A stretch of DNA of 64,000 nucleotides from positions 4,582 through 68,581 of the forward strand of contig DKVF01000031.1 in NCBI GenBank assembly GCA_002491065.1, read 5' to 3'. Source of the DNA: Peptococcaceae bacterium UBA7185. Lineage in GTDB: Bacteria > Bacillota > Peptococcia > Peptococcales > Peptococcaceae. Below the pieces are notes generated by a model, which saw nothing but the letters and a program-made list of their open reading frames with translations, made no database searches and was not told the origin of the DNA. Positions 15,502 through 24,233 of the stretch are shown piece by piece. The stretch's first letter is position 1. Each line of letters opens with the position of its first letter. The translations under genes were made by a program, and so were the position numbers.

Positions 15502-18147
15502 ATGAGTAAATCTCGTATTTATGAAATTGCCAAAGAATTGAATGTAGATAGCAAATTGATTGTTGAGAAATTAAAAGAAATGAATGTGGAAGTAAAAAAT
15601 CATATGAGTTCCATTACGGAAGAAGATGCGGCTAAGGTAAGACGGACCTTTCAAAAACAGGAATCATCAAAGTTGCAGGAACACAAAGCCGAGTCAGGAA
15701 ATATTGCTGCCAGTGTAAAAAATGAACAATCACAAGTTAAAGAAGAACGGAGCAGAAACGTGCAAAACAAAAGTAACGGAAAAGATTATGGCAGCAGAGA
15801 TAAAGGAAAAAGAGATAATTCGCAGAAAAACGGTCAAAGATCGCAGAACGGACAGAATAAAAATGCAGGCAACGAAAATAGAGATGGCCGTTCTAATCGC
15901 GACAACAGAGATAATAATCGTTCCTACAAAGAAAACAGAAATGACTTCAAAGGACAAAACAAAAAACAAGGACAGGATAACAGATACAGTGCCAATGACG
16001 GGCATAAAAACAATCGGGATAATCGCGGAAACAGAGAAAATCGCGACGAAGATTTCCGCAAAAACAACCAGGATTCTGTCAGCAACCGCAGAGTAGGCGT
16101 AAATGCCAATCGTGCCACTCCTTCTGCGCCAGTGCGTCCTCAACAGCCTTCAAAGGCAAGACAGGCGGCAAAAAGCAATAATGAGCACTTTTCTAAAGAT
16201 GCGGTAGAAGAACGTTATCAAGATTGGAACAATCAAAACGATAATGAAAAAACCCGCTTAGAGCAGGTAGCCCGTTCCAAGCGCAATGAAAATGGAAATT
16301 TCCAAAACAGAGCGGGAAAAAATAACAAGAATAACAAAGCAAAAGGCAAGAACAATAAAAATGTGCGGAAAGAGCCGCCGAGAGAATTTGCCGAAGTGAA
16401 GCATCATGTAGTGTTAGAGGATAGCATCACTGTACAGGATTTGGCCGGTCAACTGGGTAAAAAAGCGACAGATGTGATTATGAAGTTGATGACCATGGGT
16501 GTAATGGCAACCATCAATCAGGAATTGGATGTAGATACAGCGACGATTATCGCGGAAGAATTTGGCGCTACAGTGGAGGTCAAGGTATCCAAGGAAGAAG
16601 AATTATTTACAGATATCGAAGATGCTCCAGAAGATTTACAACACCGTCCACCAGTGGTAACAATCATGGGGCATGTAGACCATGGGAAGACATCTTTATT
16701 GGATATGATTCGTTCTACCCATGTAACCTCCACGGAAGCTGGTGGGATTACACAGCATATTGGCGCATATCAGGTAGAAACCCACGGGCAGAAGATTACA
16801 TTCCTGGATACACCAGGTCATGAGGCATTTACGGCGATGCGCGCTCGCGGTGCGCAGATTACTGATATTGCCATTTTGGTAGTGGCTGCAGATGATGGTG
16901 TGATGCCGCAGACTATTGAGGCTATTGACCATGCAAAGGCAGCAAAGGTGCCTATTATTGTGGCGGTAAATAAAATTGATAAGCCGGAAGCAGATCCAGA
17001 ACGAATCAAACAGGAATTGACCAACTATGGTTTGGTACCGGAAGAATGGGGCGGCGACACCATTATGGTACCGGTGTCGGCTAAAAAAGGCGTTGGCATC
17101 GACGACCTGTTGGATATGATTTTGCTGGTAGCGGAAATGGCGGAATTAAAAGCAAATCCAAACCGCAACGCCAAAGGAAAGGTAATCGAATCCAAGCTGG
17201 ATAAAGGCAGAGGTCCGGTAGCTACTTTGCTAGTGCAGGCAGGTACTTTGCATGTAGGCGATTTCCTCATTGTAGGGACCACACAGGGCCGTATTCGTGC
17301 AATGTTCGACTATAAAGGCCGTTCGCTGAAAACGGCAGGCCCTTCTATGCCAGTGGAGATTCTGGGTTTGAATGAAGTGCCGGAAGCGGGCGATGATTAC
17401 ATTGCAGTAGATAATGAAAAACTAGCAAAACAGGTAGCTGATAAACGGCAGAAAGAAAAACATCAACAGGAAATTGCCCGGAACACGAAGGTAAGTTTGG
17501 AAGATTTGTTTGCACAGATTAAAGAAGGCGAAATCAAAGAACTGAACATTGTTTTAAAAGCCGATGTCCAGGGCTCTATTGAGGCGATTCGTCAATCTTT
17601 AGAAAAACTGGGCAACGATGAAGTACGGGTCAATATTATCCGCACTGCAGTTGGGGGTATTCGTGAAGCTGATGTTATGCTGGCTGCAGCTTCCAATGCT
17701 TTGATTATCGGCTTTAATGTCCGTCCCGATGCCAATGCACGCAAATTGGCAGAAAAAGAAGAAATTCAGATTAATACCTATCGCGTAATTTATGAAGCTA
17801 TTGAGGATGTAAAAGCAGCTCTTTCCGGTATGTTAGATCCAGATATCAAAGAAGTGGAACTGGGTCAGGCAGAAATTCGTAGTATCTTCAAAGTTCCCAA
17901 GGTAGGTGCTGTAGCCGGATGCTATATTACTGAAGGTAAATTTACCAGATCAGCTCGCGTACGTGTGGTGCGGGACGGTGTGGTCATCCATGAAGGAAAT
18001 TTGGCTTCTCTGAAACGTTTTAAAGATGATGTGAAGGAAGTAGCCAGTGGTTTTGAGTGCGGTCTAAGTATCGAACGCTTCAATGATATCAAAGAAGGAG
18101 ATATTTTAGAAGCTTATACATTTGAAGAAGTAAAACGGGCATTATAA
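15502..18147 (+). CDS. infB: Translation initiation factor IF-2
   Basis: An 881-residue GTPase that places initiator tRNA on the 30S subunit. Residues 1-50 are an IF2 N-terminal subdomain ([20 protein letters not shown]). Residues about 55-290 are a highly charged Asn/Arg/Lys/Gln-rich linker with many NRDNR-type repeats. A second IF2_N unit precedes the G domain (about 380-550: [29 protein letters not shown]). Beta-barrel and C-terminal fMet-tRNA-binding domains follow. ATG 15502 lies close behind GGGGGTGG. The linker is unusually Asn-rich but occupies the place where linkers vary between species. Confidence 0.97.
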   Translation: MSKSRIYEIAKELNVDSKLIVEKLKEMNVEVKNHMSSITEEDAAKVRRTFQKQESSKLQEHKAESGNIAASVKNEQSQVKEERSRNVQNKSNGKDYGSRDKGKRDNSQKNGQRSQNGQNKNAGNENRDGRSNRDNRDNNRSYKENRNDFKGQNKKQGQDNRYSANDGHKNNRDNRGNRENRDEDFRKNNQDSVSNRRVGVNANRATPSAPVRPQQPSKARQAAKSNNEHFSKDAVEERYQDWNNQNDNEKTRLEQVARSKRNENGNFQNRAGKNNKNNKAKGKNNKNVRKEPPREFAEVKHHVVLEDSITVQDLAGQLGKKATDVIMKLMTMGVMATINQELDVDTATIIAEEFGATVEVKVSKEEELFTDIEDAPEDLQHRPPVVTIMGHVDHGKTSLLDMIRSTHVTSTEAGGITQHIGAYQVETHGQKITFLDTPGHEAFTAMRARGAQITDIAILVVAADDGVMPQTIEAIDHAKAAKVPIIVAVNKIDKPEADPERIKQELTNYGLVPEEWGGDTIMVPVSAKKGVGIDDLLDMILLVAEMAELKANPNRNAKGKVIESKLDKGRGPVATLLVQAGTLHVGDFLIVGTTQGRIRAMFDYKGRSLKTAGPSMPVEILGLNEVPEAGDDYIAVDNEKLAKQVADKRQKEKHQQEIARNTKVSLEDLFAQIKEGEIKELNIVLKADVQGSIEAIRQSLEKLGNDEVRVNIIRTAVGGIREADVMLAAASNALIIGFNVRPDANARKLAEKEEIQINTYRVIYEAIEDVKAALSGMLDPDIKEVELGQAEIRSIFKVPKVGAVAGCYITEGKFTRSARVRVVRDGVVIHEGNLASLKRFKDDVKEVASGFECGLSIERFNDIKEGDILEAYTFEEVKRAL

Positions 18148-18165
18148 GCCTGAGAGGTGAAAATT

Positions 18166-18519
18166 ATGAAAGTACGTCCAAACCGGATTGGGGAGGAAAT
18201 CAAAAAAGAACTGGTTTTATTGATTCGCAATGGGATAAAGGATCCCCGTGTGGATAGTCTGATTAGTATTACGGATGTGGAAGTGACCAGAGATTTGAGC
18301 TATGCCACAGTGTATATCAGTCGGTATGGCTCTGAGACAGAGCGCAATGACGCGCTGGAAGGCATGAAGGCCGCAGCCGGTTTTATGCGCAGTGAACTGA
18401 GCAAGCGATTAAAGTTGCGGACTGTGCCTGAATTGATTTTTAAACTGGATGATTCTCTACAGTATGGCGCAAAAATTGAAACGATTTTGCAGCAGATTCA
18501 CAGAGAACAAAACGACTAA
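18166..18519 (+). CDS. rbfA: Ribosome-binding factor A
   Basis: A 117-residue KH-fold protein that helps mature the 16S rRNA 5' end and supports growth in the cold. Family signatures are RPNRIGEEIKKELVLLIRN, KDPRVDSLISITDVEVTRDLSYATVYIS and a C-terminal LRTVPELIFKLDDSL. ATG 18166 is chosen because GAGAGGTG precedes it; an in-frame GTG at 18157 is within that site. It continues the infB operon, 18 bases after the infB stop, and nrnA follows. Confidence 0.95.
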   Translation: MKVRPNRIGEEIKKELVLLIRNGIKDPRVDSLISITDVEVTRDLSYATVYISRYGSETERNDALEGMKAAAGFMRSELSKRLKLRTVPELIFKLDDSLQYGAKIETILQQIHREQND

Positions 18520-18547
18520 ATAGGAAAGAGTTACAGGGGGAAACACA

Positions 18548-19534
18548 ATGCAGCAGGTACTGGTGCAAATAAAAGAAATCCTGCTTAACCAGAAGTGTGT
18601 TGCTATCATTTCACACAACAATCCTGATGGCGACACACTGGGTTCCCAGCTGGCATTAGCCGGTGCATTGGGAGAAGCGGGGATTGCTTCCATTCTCATC
18701 AATAATGATAAGATTTCTGAAAAGTACCATTTTGTTGCTGGTTCTACTAACATTCGGCCCTACAATGGGGATATGGAAATTCCGCAGGTTGTCGTCTTTG
18801 TGGATTGCGCCGATTTGGAGCTGGCAGGCTGCAATGGGCACACAGAATTTCTAAAAGGGCGCACTATCATTAATATTGATCATCATACCAGCAACAAACA
18901 ATATGGGCATGTAAACTATGTAAAAGGCGAAGCCGCAGCTAATTGTCAAAATATGTATGAAGTCATCACGGCATTAGGAGTAGATATGACAGCGGAGATA
19001 GCCACTGCACTCTATATGGGATTGAGTACAGATACAGGAAATTTCCTTTTTGATAATGTATCATCAGACACGTTACGTATTGCCGCTGAGTTAAAGGATT
19101 GCGGAGCAGATACCAATAGTCTGCGGCAAAAGCTGTATGAAAGCAATTCACATAAACGCATTGAGCTACTCAAATATATTTTGAATGAACTGCATATTTC
19201 CCAAAATGGAAAATGTGCTTGGAGTAAAATTGATTATGGGATGATGCAGCGTTTACAGCCTGACAGTACAGATATTGACGGACTGGTCAATACCATTAAG
19301 GATATAGAAGGGGTAGAGGTTGCCCTGTTGTTCCGCGGTGTGGAAGCACATAAGACAAAAGTAAGCCTGCGCAGTAAAGTATGGGCGGATGTGAATGCAG
19401 TTGCCGGACTATTTGGGGGCGGCGGTCACATGAGAGCGGCAGGATGTACAATCAATGGAACGGTAGAAGAGGCTGCGGAGCGCTTAGTGCCTGCAGTGGA
19501 AAAATATCTTGAAGAAATGGAACAGCAGCCATGA
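18548..19534 (+). CDS. nrnA: DHH-family oligoribonuclease / pAp phosphatase NrnA
   Basis: A 328-residue DHH-DHHA1 phosphoesterase that degrades nanoRNA and can hydrolyse 3'-phosphoadenosine 5'-phosphate. The metal-site motifs are visible: SHNNPDGDTLGS (residues about 20-31), FVDCADLE, IDHHTSN (DHH motif) and STDTGNF. The C-terminal DHHA1 domain ends with GGGGHMRAAGC. ATG 18548 has GGGGG 5 bases upstream. The last four bases overlap the truB start, so translation is coupled. It sits, as in many Firmicutes, between rbfA and truB. Confidence 0.93.
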   Translation: MQQVLVQIKEILLNQKCVAIISHNNPDGDTLGSQLALAGALGEAGIASILINNDKISEKYHFVAGSTNIRPYNGDMEIPQVVVFVDCADLELAGCNGHTEFLKGRTIINIDHHTSNKQYGHVNYVKGEAAANCQNMYEVITALGVDMTAEIATALYMGLSTDTGNFLFDNVSSDTLRIAAELKDCGADTNSLRQKLYESNSHKRIELLKYILNELHISQNGKCAWSKIDYGMMQRLQPDSTDIDGLVNTIKDIEGVEVALLFRGVEAHKTKVSLRSKVWADVNAVAGLFGGGGHMRAAGCTINGTVEEAAERLVPAVEKYLEEMEQQP

Positions 19535-20436
19535 AAGATACGACGACAAATGGAATTGTAAATATATTGAAGCCAGCGGGCATGACTTCCCACGATGTGG
19601 TGGGCAAGCTGCGCAAAATTTATCACACCCGCAAGGTGGGCCATACCGGGACCTTGGACCCCGATGCGGTGGGCGTTTTGCCGGTGTGTGTTGGTCAGGC
19701 TACCCGTCTGGCAGAATATTTGACGGAAAAAGAGAAAACTTATCGGACCGTGCTGAAATTTGGCTGCGAGACAAATACGCAGGATCATTCCGGGGAAGTG
19801 ACAAAGAATACGGCGCTGCCCACCTTGAGCCGAGAAGAATTTTGTGGGGTGACGGCGCAGTTTGTAGGAGACATTCAGCAGGTGCCGCCGATGTATTCGG
19901 CCATAAAAAAGGACGGACAGCCGTTATATAAACTGGCCCGTCAGGGGGTTGACATTGCGCTGGAAGCACGGCCGGTGACAATCCATGAGATAAAGGTACT
20001 GCTGTACAATCAGGAAAGCGCCATGCTGGAGGTGCGCTGCAGTAAGGGCACCTACATCCGCACACTGTGTCAGGATATCGGGCGCGCCTGCGGCAGCAGC
20101 GCTTACATGGCTTATCTGATGCGCACTGCCAGCGGAACCTTTGGGATCGCGGACGCAGTGCCTCTGGCAAAGCTGGAGCAGACGGAACGGCCGGAGCAGT
20201 ATTTGCGCTCTATGAATGACTGCCTTGCCGATATGCCGGCGCTTTACGCAGCAAATGAACTGATGGAGCAGCGTATTTCCAATGGCTTGTCGCAGCGTGT
20301 CCCCGGTGTGGAAACTCTGGCGGGGGATACGGTATGCCGTGTTTTGGGGTTAAAGGGACAGCTTCTGGCCATTGGCTACGTAAGTAGCGGCAGCTTTCAG
20401 CCAAACAAAGTGTTTAGGAGTGGTGAAGTTGTATGA
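19531..20436 (+). CDS. truB: tRNA pseudouridine(55) synthase TruB
   Basis: A 301-residue enzyme forming pseudouridine 55 in the T loop of tRNAs. The catalytic motif GHTGTLDPDAVGVLPVCVG carries the active-site Asp at about residue 40. Other family blocks are GIVNILKPAGMTSHDVV, QVPPMYSAIKKDGQPLYKLAR and SKGTYIRTLCQDIG. A C-terminal PUA-like region spans about 245-301. ATG 19531 overlaps the nrnA stop, and its own stop overlaps the ribF start. G+C content is visibly higher here than in the island. Confidence 0.96.
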   Translation: MKDTTTNGIVNILKPAGMTSHDVVGKLRKIYHTRKVGHTGTLDPDAVGVLPVCVGQATRLAEYLTEKEKTYRTVLKFGCETNTQDHSGEVTKNTALPTLSREEFCGVTAQFVGDIQQVPPMYSAIKKDGQPLYKLARQGVDIALEARPVTIHEIKVLLYNQESAMLEVRCSKGTYIRTLCQDIGRACGSSAYMAYLMRTASGTFGIADAVPLAKLEQTERPEQYLRSMNDCLADMPALYAANELMEQRISNGLSQRVPGVETLAGDTVCRVLGLKGQLLAIGYVSSGSFQPNKVFRSGEVV

Positions 20437-21338
20437 CGATTTCTAAATTTCGTACCGTTATATTGGGAAATTTCGACGGGCTACATAGAGGTCATCAGCA
20501 GTTAATCAATTTAGGACGGCAGATAGCGGATTCCCATCAGGAGGAACTGGCTGTATTCACATTTTATCCGCAGATACAGCAGTATTTTGATAAAAATTTT
20601 TGTTATCTGCTCACAGAACAGCAAAAAAACAGAGGATTTCAGAAGTTAAAGGTAGACTGGATTGAGTCCATGCCCTTTACAGAAGAAATCGCGACTCTGT
20701 CGCCGGAAGCGTTTGTGGAGAACATTCTGGTAAAAAAACTGCACGCCCGTCATGCAGTCGTGGGATTTAATTTTTCCTTCGGCTACAAAGGCGCAGGCAA
20801 CCCGCAACTTTTACGGGAACTGGGCGCGCGCTACGGGATCGAGGTAACGGTGATGGAGCCCTGCTATGCAGACGGCGAAGTGGTGAGCAGTTCGGCAATC
20901 CGCAAGTATTTGCAGGCGGGCGATATAGAAAAAGCCAATGCCCTACTGGGATATGCCTACAGTATCGAAGGACCGGTGGTAAGAGGCAATGAAATCGGCC
21001 GCACCATAGGCTTTCCCACTGCCAATATACTGCCGGCAAAGGGAATTCTCCTGCCGGAAAAGGGCGTATATGCGGCGCGCACCTGGGTGGAGGGCCAATG
21101 TTATGACGGCATTTTGAATATTGGAATGCGGCCCACCATTGCCCACAGCATAGGATTAAACATTGAGGTCAATCTCTTTGACTTTGACAGGGATATTTAT
21201 GGACAGGTTATTCGCAGTGAGGTACATTATTTTCTGCGTCCTGAGACAAAATTTGACGGCCTGGACGGCCTGAAAGCCCAGCTGGAAAAGGATAAACAGC
21301 ACACAGAAAAACTTTTTGCGGACAGGGAAAATTTCTAA
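20433..21338 (+). CDS. ribF: Bifunctional riboflavin kinase / FAD synthetase
   Basis: A 301-residue enzyme making FMN and then FAD from riboflavin. The N-terminal FAD synthetase part (1-180) shows GNFDGLHRGHQQL (HxGH nucleotidyltransferase motif), VGFNFSFGYKGAGN and a VSSSAIRKYLQAGD motif. The C-terminal kinase (about 185-300) has GNEIGRTIGFPTANI and GILNIGMRPTI. It overlaps truB by four bases and ends this operon; no clear terminator follows, but a strong promoter for rpsO begins 10 bases downstream. Confidence 0.95.
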   Translation: MTISKFRTVILGNFDGLHRGHQQLINLGRQIADSHQEELAVFTFYPQIQQYFDKNFCYLLTEQQKNRGFQKLKVDWIESMPFTEEIATLSPEAFVENILVKKLHARHAVVGFNFSFGYKGAGNPQLLRELGARYGIEVTVMEPCYADGEVVSSSAIRKYLQAGDIEKANALLGYAYSIEGPVVRGNEIGRTIGFPTANILPAKGILLPEKGVYAARTWVEGQCYDGILNIGMRPTIAHSIGLNIEVNLFDFDRDIYGQVIRSEVHYFLRPETKFDGLDGLKAQLEKDKQHTEKLFADRENF

Positions 21339-21347
21339 AATTAGTGC

Positions 21348-21376
21348 TTGCAAAACCGCTGGCGTTCCTGTATAAT
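21348..21376 (+). promoter_or_regulatory. Strong promoter of rpsO
   Basis: TTGCAA (21348-21353) and a consensus TATAAT (21371-21376) with 17-base spacing. It is followed by an untranslated leader of about 85 bases before rpsO, long enough to hold the ribosomal-protein S15 autoregulatory structure known from other bacteria. I could not confirm a specific fold. Confidence 0.75.
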
Positions 21377-21466
21377 TATTAGATATGAACCGTGTGCCCG
21401 GTGTGTCGTTCTCCGGCGTATACTTGGCAAGCGGCGATTAAAAAATATTTTTTGGGAGGTGCCATC

Positions 21467-21736
21467 ATGGCATTAGATACACAGGCAAAACAGGATTTAA
21501 TCAAAAAGTATCAGTTACACGAAGGAGACACTGGTTCTCCAGAAGTACAGATTGCGATTTTGACCGCAAAAATTACCTATTTGACAGAGCATTTAAAACA
21601 ACATCCAAAAGATCATCATTCCCGTCGCGGGCTGTTAAAGATGGTTGGTCAGCGTCGTTCTCTGCTGAACTATGTAAAATCTAAAGATATTGAAAGATAT
21701 CGCAATATCATCGATGTGATGGGTATCCGTCGGTAG
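21467..21736 (+). CDS. rpsO: 30S ribosomal protein S15
   Basis: An 89-residue primary 16S-rRNA-binding protein, the usual length. Recognised blocks are [42 protein letters not shown] and [20 protein letters not shown] 21467 has GGGAGGTG 5 bases upstream; upstream in-frame GTG codons lie in the leader. It has its own promoter and is followed by a terminator at 21743-21770, so rpsO and pnp may be partly uncoupled, as in E. coli where readthrough and RNase processing link them. Confidence 0.97.
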   Translation: MALDTQAKQDLIKKYQLHEGDTGSPEVQIAILTAKITYLTEHLKQHPKDHHSRRGLLKMVGQRRSLLNYVKSKDIERYRNIIDVMGIRR

Positions 21737-21742
21737 TACTGG

Positions 21743-21770
21743 AAAGAGCAGCCCTGGGCTGCTCTTTTTG
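21743..21770 (+). terminator. rpsO terminator
   Basis: AGAGCAGCC and GGCTGCTCT (within 21745-21765) form a perfect stem with a short loop, followed by five T. It ends the rpsO transcript; partial readthrough into pnp is likely, since no clear promoter is visible between it and pnp. Confidence 0.85.
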
Positions 21771-21823
21771 TGGTTTATTGTTTGTGCAGGTTTTTATCAC
21801 ACAGATGCTTGCTTCGGGGGTGT

Positions 21824-21879
21824 AATTAATAAACAAGAGAAAACTGGCGCGCCAGATAGTTTTTTCTTGTTTGTTAATT
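21824..21879 (+). promoter_or_regulatory. Long 22-bp hairpin in the pnp leader
   Basis: The arms at 21824-21845 and 21858-21879 pair over all 22 positions (20 Watson-Crick, two G-U) around a 12-base loop that contains GGCGCGCC. It lies 41 bases before the pnp ATG, between the rpsO terminator and pnp. In E. coli a similar duplex in the pnp leader is cut by RNase III, and PNPase then degrades the nicked arm to repress itself; the position suggests the same logic here (inference). Confidence 0.75.
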
Positions 21880-21920
21880 GCTCCGCCGAGTGGCAGTATT
21901 TTATTTTTAGGAGGAGCAAC

Positions 21921-24032
21921 ATGGGAAACGTTTTGAAAAAATCCATCCAGGTGGGTGGGCGCGCTTTGACACTGGAAACAGGGCGTATGGCAAAACAGGC
22001 CAGCGGCGCAGTATTCTGTACTTATGGTGACACCGCTGTACTGGTAACGGCAGTGGGCGCCAAAGAACCGAAGGAAGGCGTGGACTTTTTTCCGCTGACC
22101 GTAGATTATGAAGAAAAATTGTATGCAGCAGGAAAAATTCCCGGCGGCTTTTTGAAACGGGAAGGCAAAGCCAGCGAAAAAGCCATTTTGTGTAGCAGAC
22201 TGATTGACCGTCCCATTCGTCCGTTATTTCCAAAAGGCTATCGGAATGATGTGCAGGTAGTGGCCACAGTTCTATCCGTGGACATGGACAATACACCGGA
22301 CGTGCTGGCCATGGTGGGCGCATCAGCAGCACTGCACTTATCACAGATTCCTTTCATGGGACCTATTGCTGGCGTGGTAGTAGGACTGGTGGATGGTGAA
22401 TTTATCATCAACCCCAATCAGGAGCAGGAAGCTAAAAGCTTAATGCACCTGACCGTAGCGGGAACTGCCGATGCCGTGATGATGGTGGAAGCAGGTGCAA
22501 AAGAAGTGCCGGAAATGACCATTCTGGACGCCATCATGTTTGGCCATGAGGAAATCAAGAAGATTGTCGCTGCCATTGAAGAATTCCGGGCAGAAGCGCT
22601 GGCTTTGGAATTGGCAAAAGAAAAAGAAATGCCTGAACTGAAAGTGATTCCGGAAGAAATCGAAGCAGCAGTCAAAGAATATGCCTATGACAACCTGCTG
22701 GAAGCCATTCGCATCAAAGAGAAACATGCCCGCGATGCAGCAGCAGAGGCTGTCAAAGAAGAGGCTATACAGCATTTACTGGAACAATTCCCTGAGCAGG
22801 AAGAAGATTTGCGGGCAGCTCTGGATAGTCTGATGAAATATATCGTGCGCCGTTTGATTACAGTCGACAAGATTCGTCCTGATGGCAGAGAGATGACAGA
22901 AGTTCGGCCTATCACCTGCGAAGTAGACATTTTGCCTCGCCCTCACGGCAGCGCACTGTTTACCCGTGGGCAGACACAGATTCTTTCCAGCGTTACCTTG
23001 GGTGCTGCCAGAGAAGAACAGATTTTAGATGGTTTGGACAATGAAAGCAGCAAACGCTATATTCATCACTACAATTTCCCGCCCTACAGCGTAGGAGAAG
23101 CCCGTCCCATGCGCGGTCCGGGCCGTCGTGAAATCGGGCACGGCGCTTTGGCAGAACGGGCCTTGGAGCCTGTCATCCCCAGCGAAGAGGAATTCCCATA
23201 CACCATTCGTGTGGTATCCGAAGCGTTGGAATCCAACGGCTCCACTTCCATGGGCAGTGTGTGCGGCAGTACTATGTCTCTGATGGCTGCTGGTGTTCCC
23301 ATCAAACGGCCGGTGTCTGGCGTGGCTATGGGCTTGATTCGGGAAGAAAACGAATTCAGCGTATTGACAGACCTACAGGGATTGGAGGATGCGCTGGGCG
23401 ATATGGACTTTAAAGTGGCTGGTACCACCGAAGGGGTTACCGCCATTCAGATGGATATCAAAATTGCCGGTATCAACCGGGCCATTCTGGAGCAGGCGCT
23501 GAAACAGGCCCATGACGGCCGTATGTTCATTTTGGGCAAGATGCTGGAAGCAATTCCTGCTGTACGTCCGGAGCTGTCCAAATACGCACCGCGTATCATC
23601 ACCATGATGATCAACCCGGATAAGATTCGCGACGTCATTGGCGCCGGCGGAAAGGTTATCAAGAAGATTGTAGAAGATACCGGCGTGAAGATTGACATTG
23701 AGGATGACGGACGGGTTATGATTATGTCCAATGACGCGGAAGCCTCTGCAAAAGCTGTGAAAATTATCGAAGATCTGGTGCGCGAGGTGGAAGTAGGTCA
23801 GGTATATCTGGGCAAAGTCGTACGCATCACCGACTTTGGCGCTTTCGTAGAAGTATTGCCGGGCAAAGACGGTCTGGTACACATTTCTCAACTGGCCCTG
23901 GAACGGGTGAACAAGGTAGAAGATGTGGTAAAAGTAGGTGACGAAATTCTGGTAAAATGTACAGAAATCGATAAACAGGGACGGGTAAATCTCTCCCGCA
24001 AGGTATTGCTGAAAGAACAGCAAGGTAAATAA
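21921..24032 (+). CDS. pnp: Polyribonucleotide nucleotidyltransferase (PNPase)
   Basis: A 703-residue phosphorolytic 3'-5' exoribonuclease of RNA decay. Two RNase PH domains (about 10-230 and 310-540) flank a helical linker. The second contains [24 protein letters not shown] and [21 protein letters not shown] domain (about 555-615, [15 protein letters not shown]) and an S1 domain (about 622-695, [26 protein letters not shown]) close the protein. ATG 21921 is chosen because AGGAGGAG lies 5 bases upstream; longer in-frame starts fall inside the leader hairpin region. Confidence 0.97.
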   Translation: MGNVLKKSIQVGGRALTLETGRMAKQASGAVFCTYGDTAVLVTAVGAKEPKEGVDFFPLTVDYEEKLYAAGKIPGGFLKREGKASEKAILCSRLIDRPIRPLFPKGYRNDVQVVATVLSVDMDNTPDVLAMVGASAALHLSQIPFMGPIAGVVVGLVDGEFIINPNQEQEAKSLMHLTVAGTADAVMMVEAGAKEVPEMTILDAIMFGHEEIKKIVAAIEEFRAEALALELAKEKEMPELKVIPEEIEAAVKEYAYDNLLEAIRIKEKHARDAAAEAVKEEAIQHLLEQFPEQEEDLRAALDSLMKYIVRRLITVDKIRPDGREMTEVRPITCEVDILPRPHGSALFTRGQTQILSSVTLGAAREEQILDGLDNESSKRYIHHYNFPPYSVGEARPMRGPGRREIGHGALAERALEPVIPSEEEFPYTIRVVSEALESNGSTSMGSVCGSTMSLMAAGVPIKRPVSGVAMGLIREENEFSVLTDLQGLEDALGDMDFKVAGTTEGVTAIQMDIKIAGINRAILEQALKQAHDGRMFILGKMLEAIPAVRPELSKYAPRIITMMINPDKIRDVIGAGGKVIKKIVEDTGVKIDIEDDGRVMIMSNDAEASAKAVKIIEDLVREVEVGQVYLGKVVRITDFGAFVEVLPGKDGLVHISQLALERVNKVEDVVKVGDEILVKCTEIDKQGRVNLSRKVLLKEQQGK

Positions 24033-24045
24033 TGATAACAGTGAG

Positions 24046-24080
24046 AAACGGGCACAGTATAAGAGCTATGCCCGTTTTTT
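24046..24080 (+). terminator. pnp terminator
   Basis: AAACGGGCA (24046-24054) pairs with TGCCCGTTT (24069-24077) and is followed by a T run to 24080. It separates pnp from the large multidomain gene. Confidence 0.85.
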
Positions 24081-24170
24081 GGTTTGTGCAAAGAGGCATT
24101 ATTTTTGTCAGGTTATCTTGTATTCTTTTCCAAAACTTCAGTAGAATAGCGTTCTTTTTGCGATTTTCTG

Positions 24171-24199
24171 TTGTAATTTTCTTTATAATTTTGCATAAT
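24171..24199 (+). promoter_or_regulatory. Possible promoter of the 1623-residue gene
   Basis: TTGTAA (24171-24176) and CATAAT (24194-24199) are 17 bases apart, 35 bases before the ATG. An overlapping TATAAT at 24184-24189 is another possible -10. The region is AT-rich, so the choice is uncertain. Confidence 0.4.
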
Positions 24200-24233
24200 A
24201 GAAAGAAGAAAAACAGAAAAAGAGGGTGGCAGG

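Noticed and set aside
15722..16143. Long frames on both strands inside the IF-2 linker.
   Set aside because: They result from the repetitive, low-complexity codon composition of infB and lack start signals.
22440..24023. Several minus-strand frames opposite pnp.
   Set aside because: They are shadows of pnp codon use; pnp is complete with all its domains.
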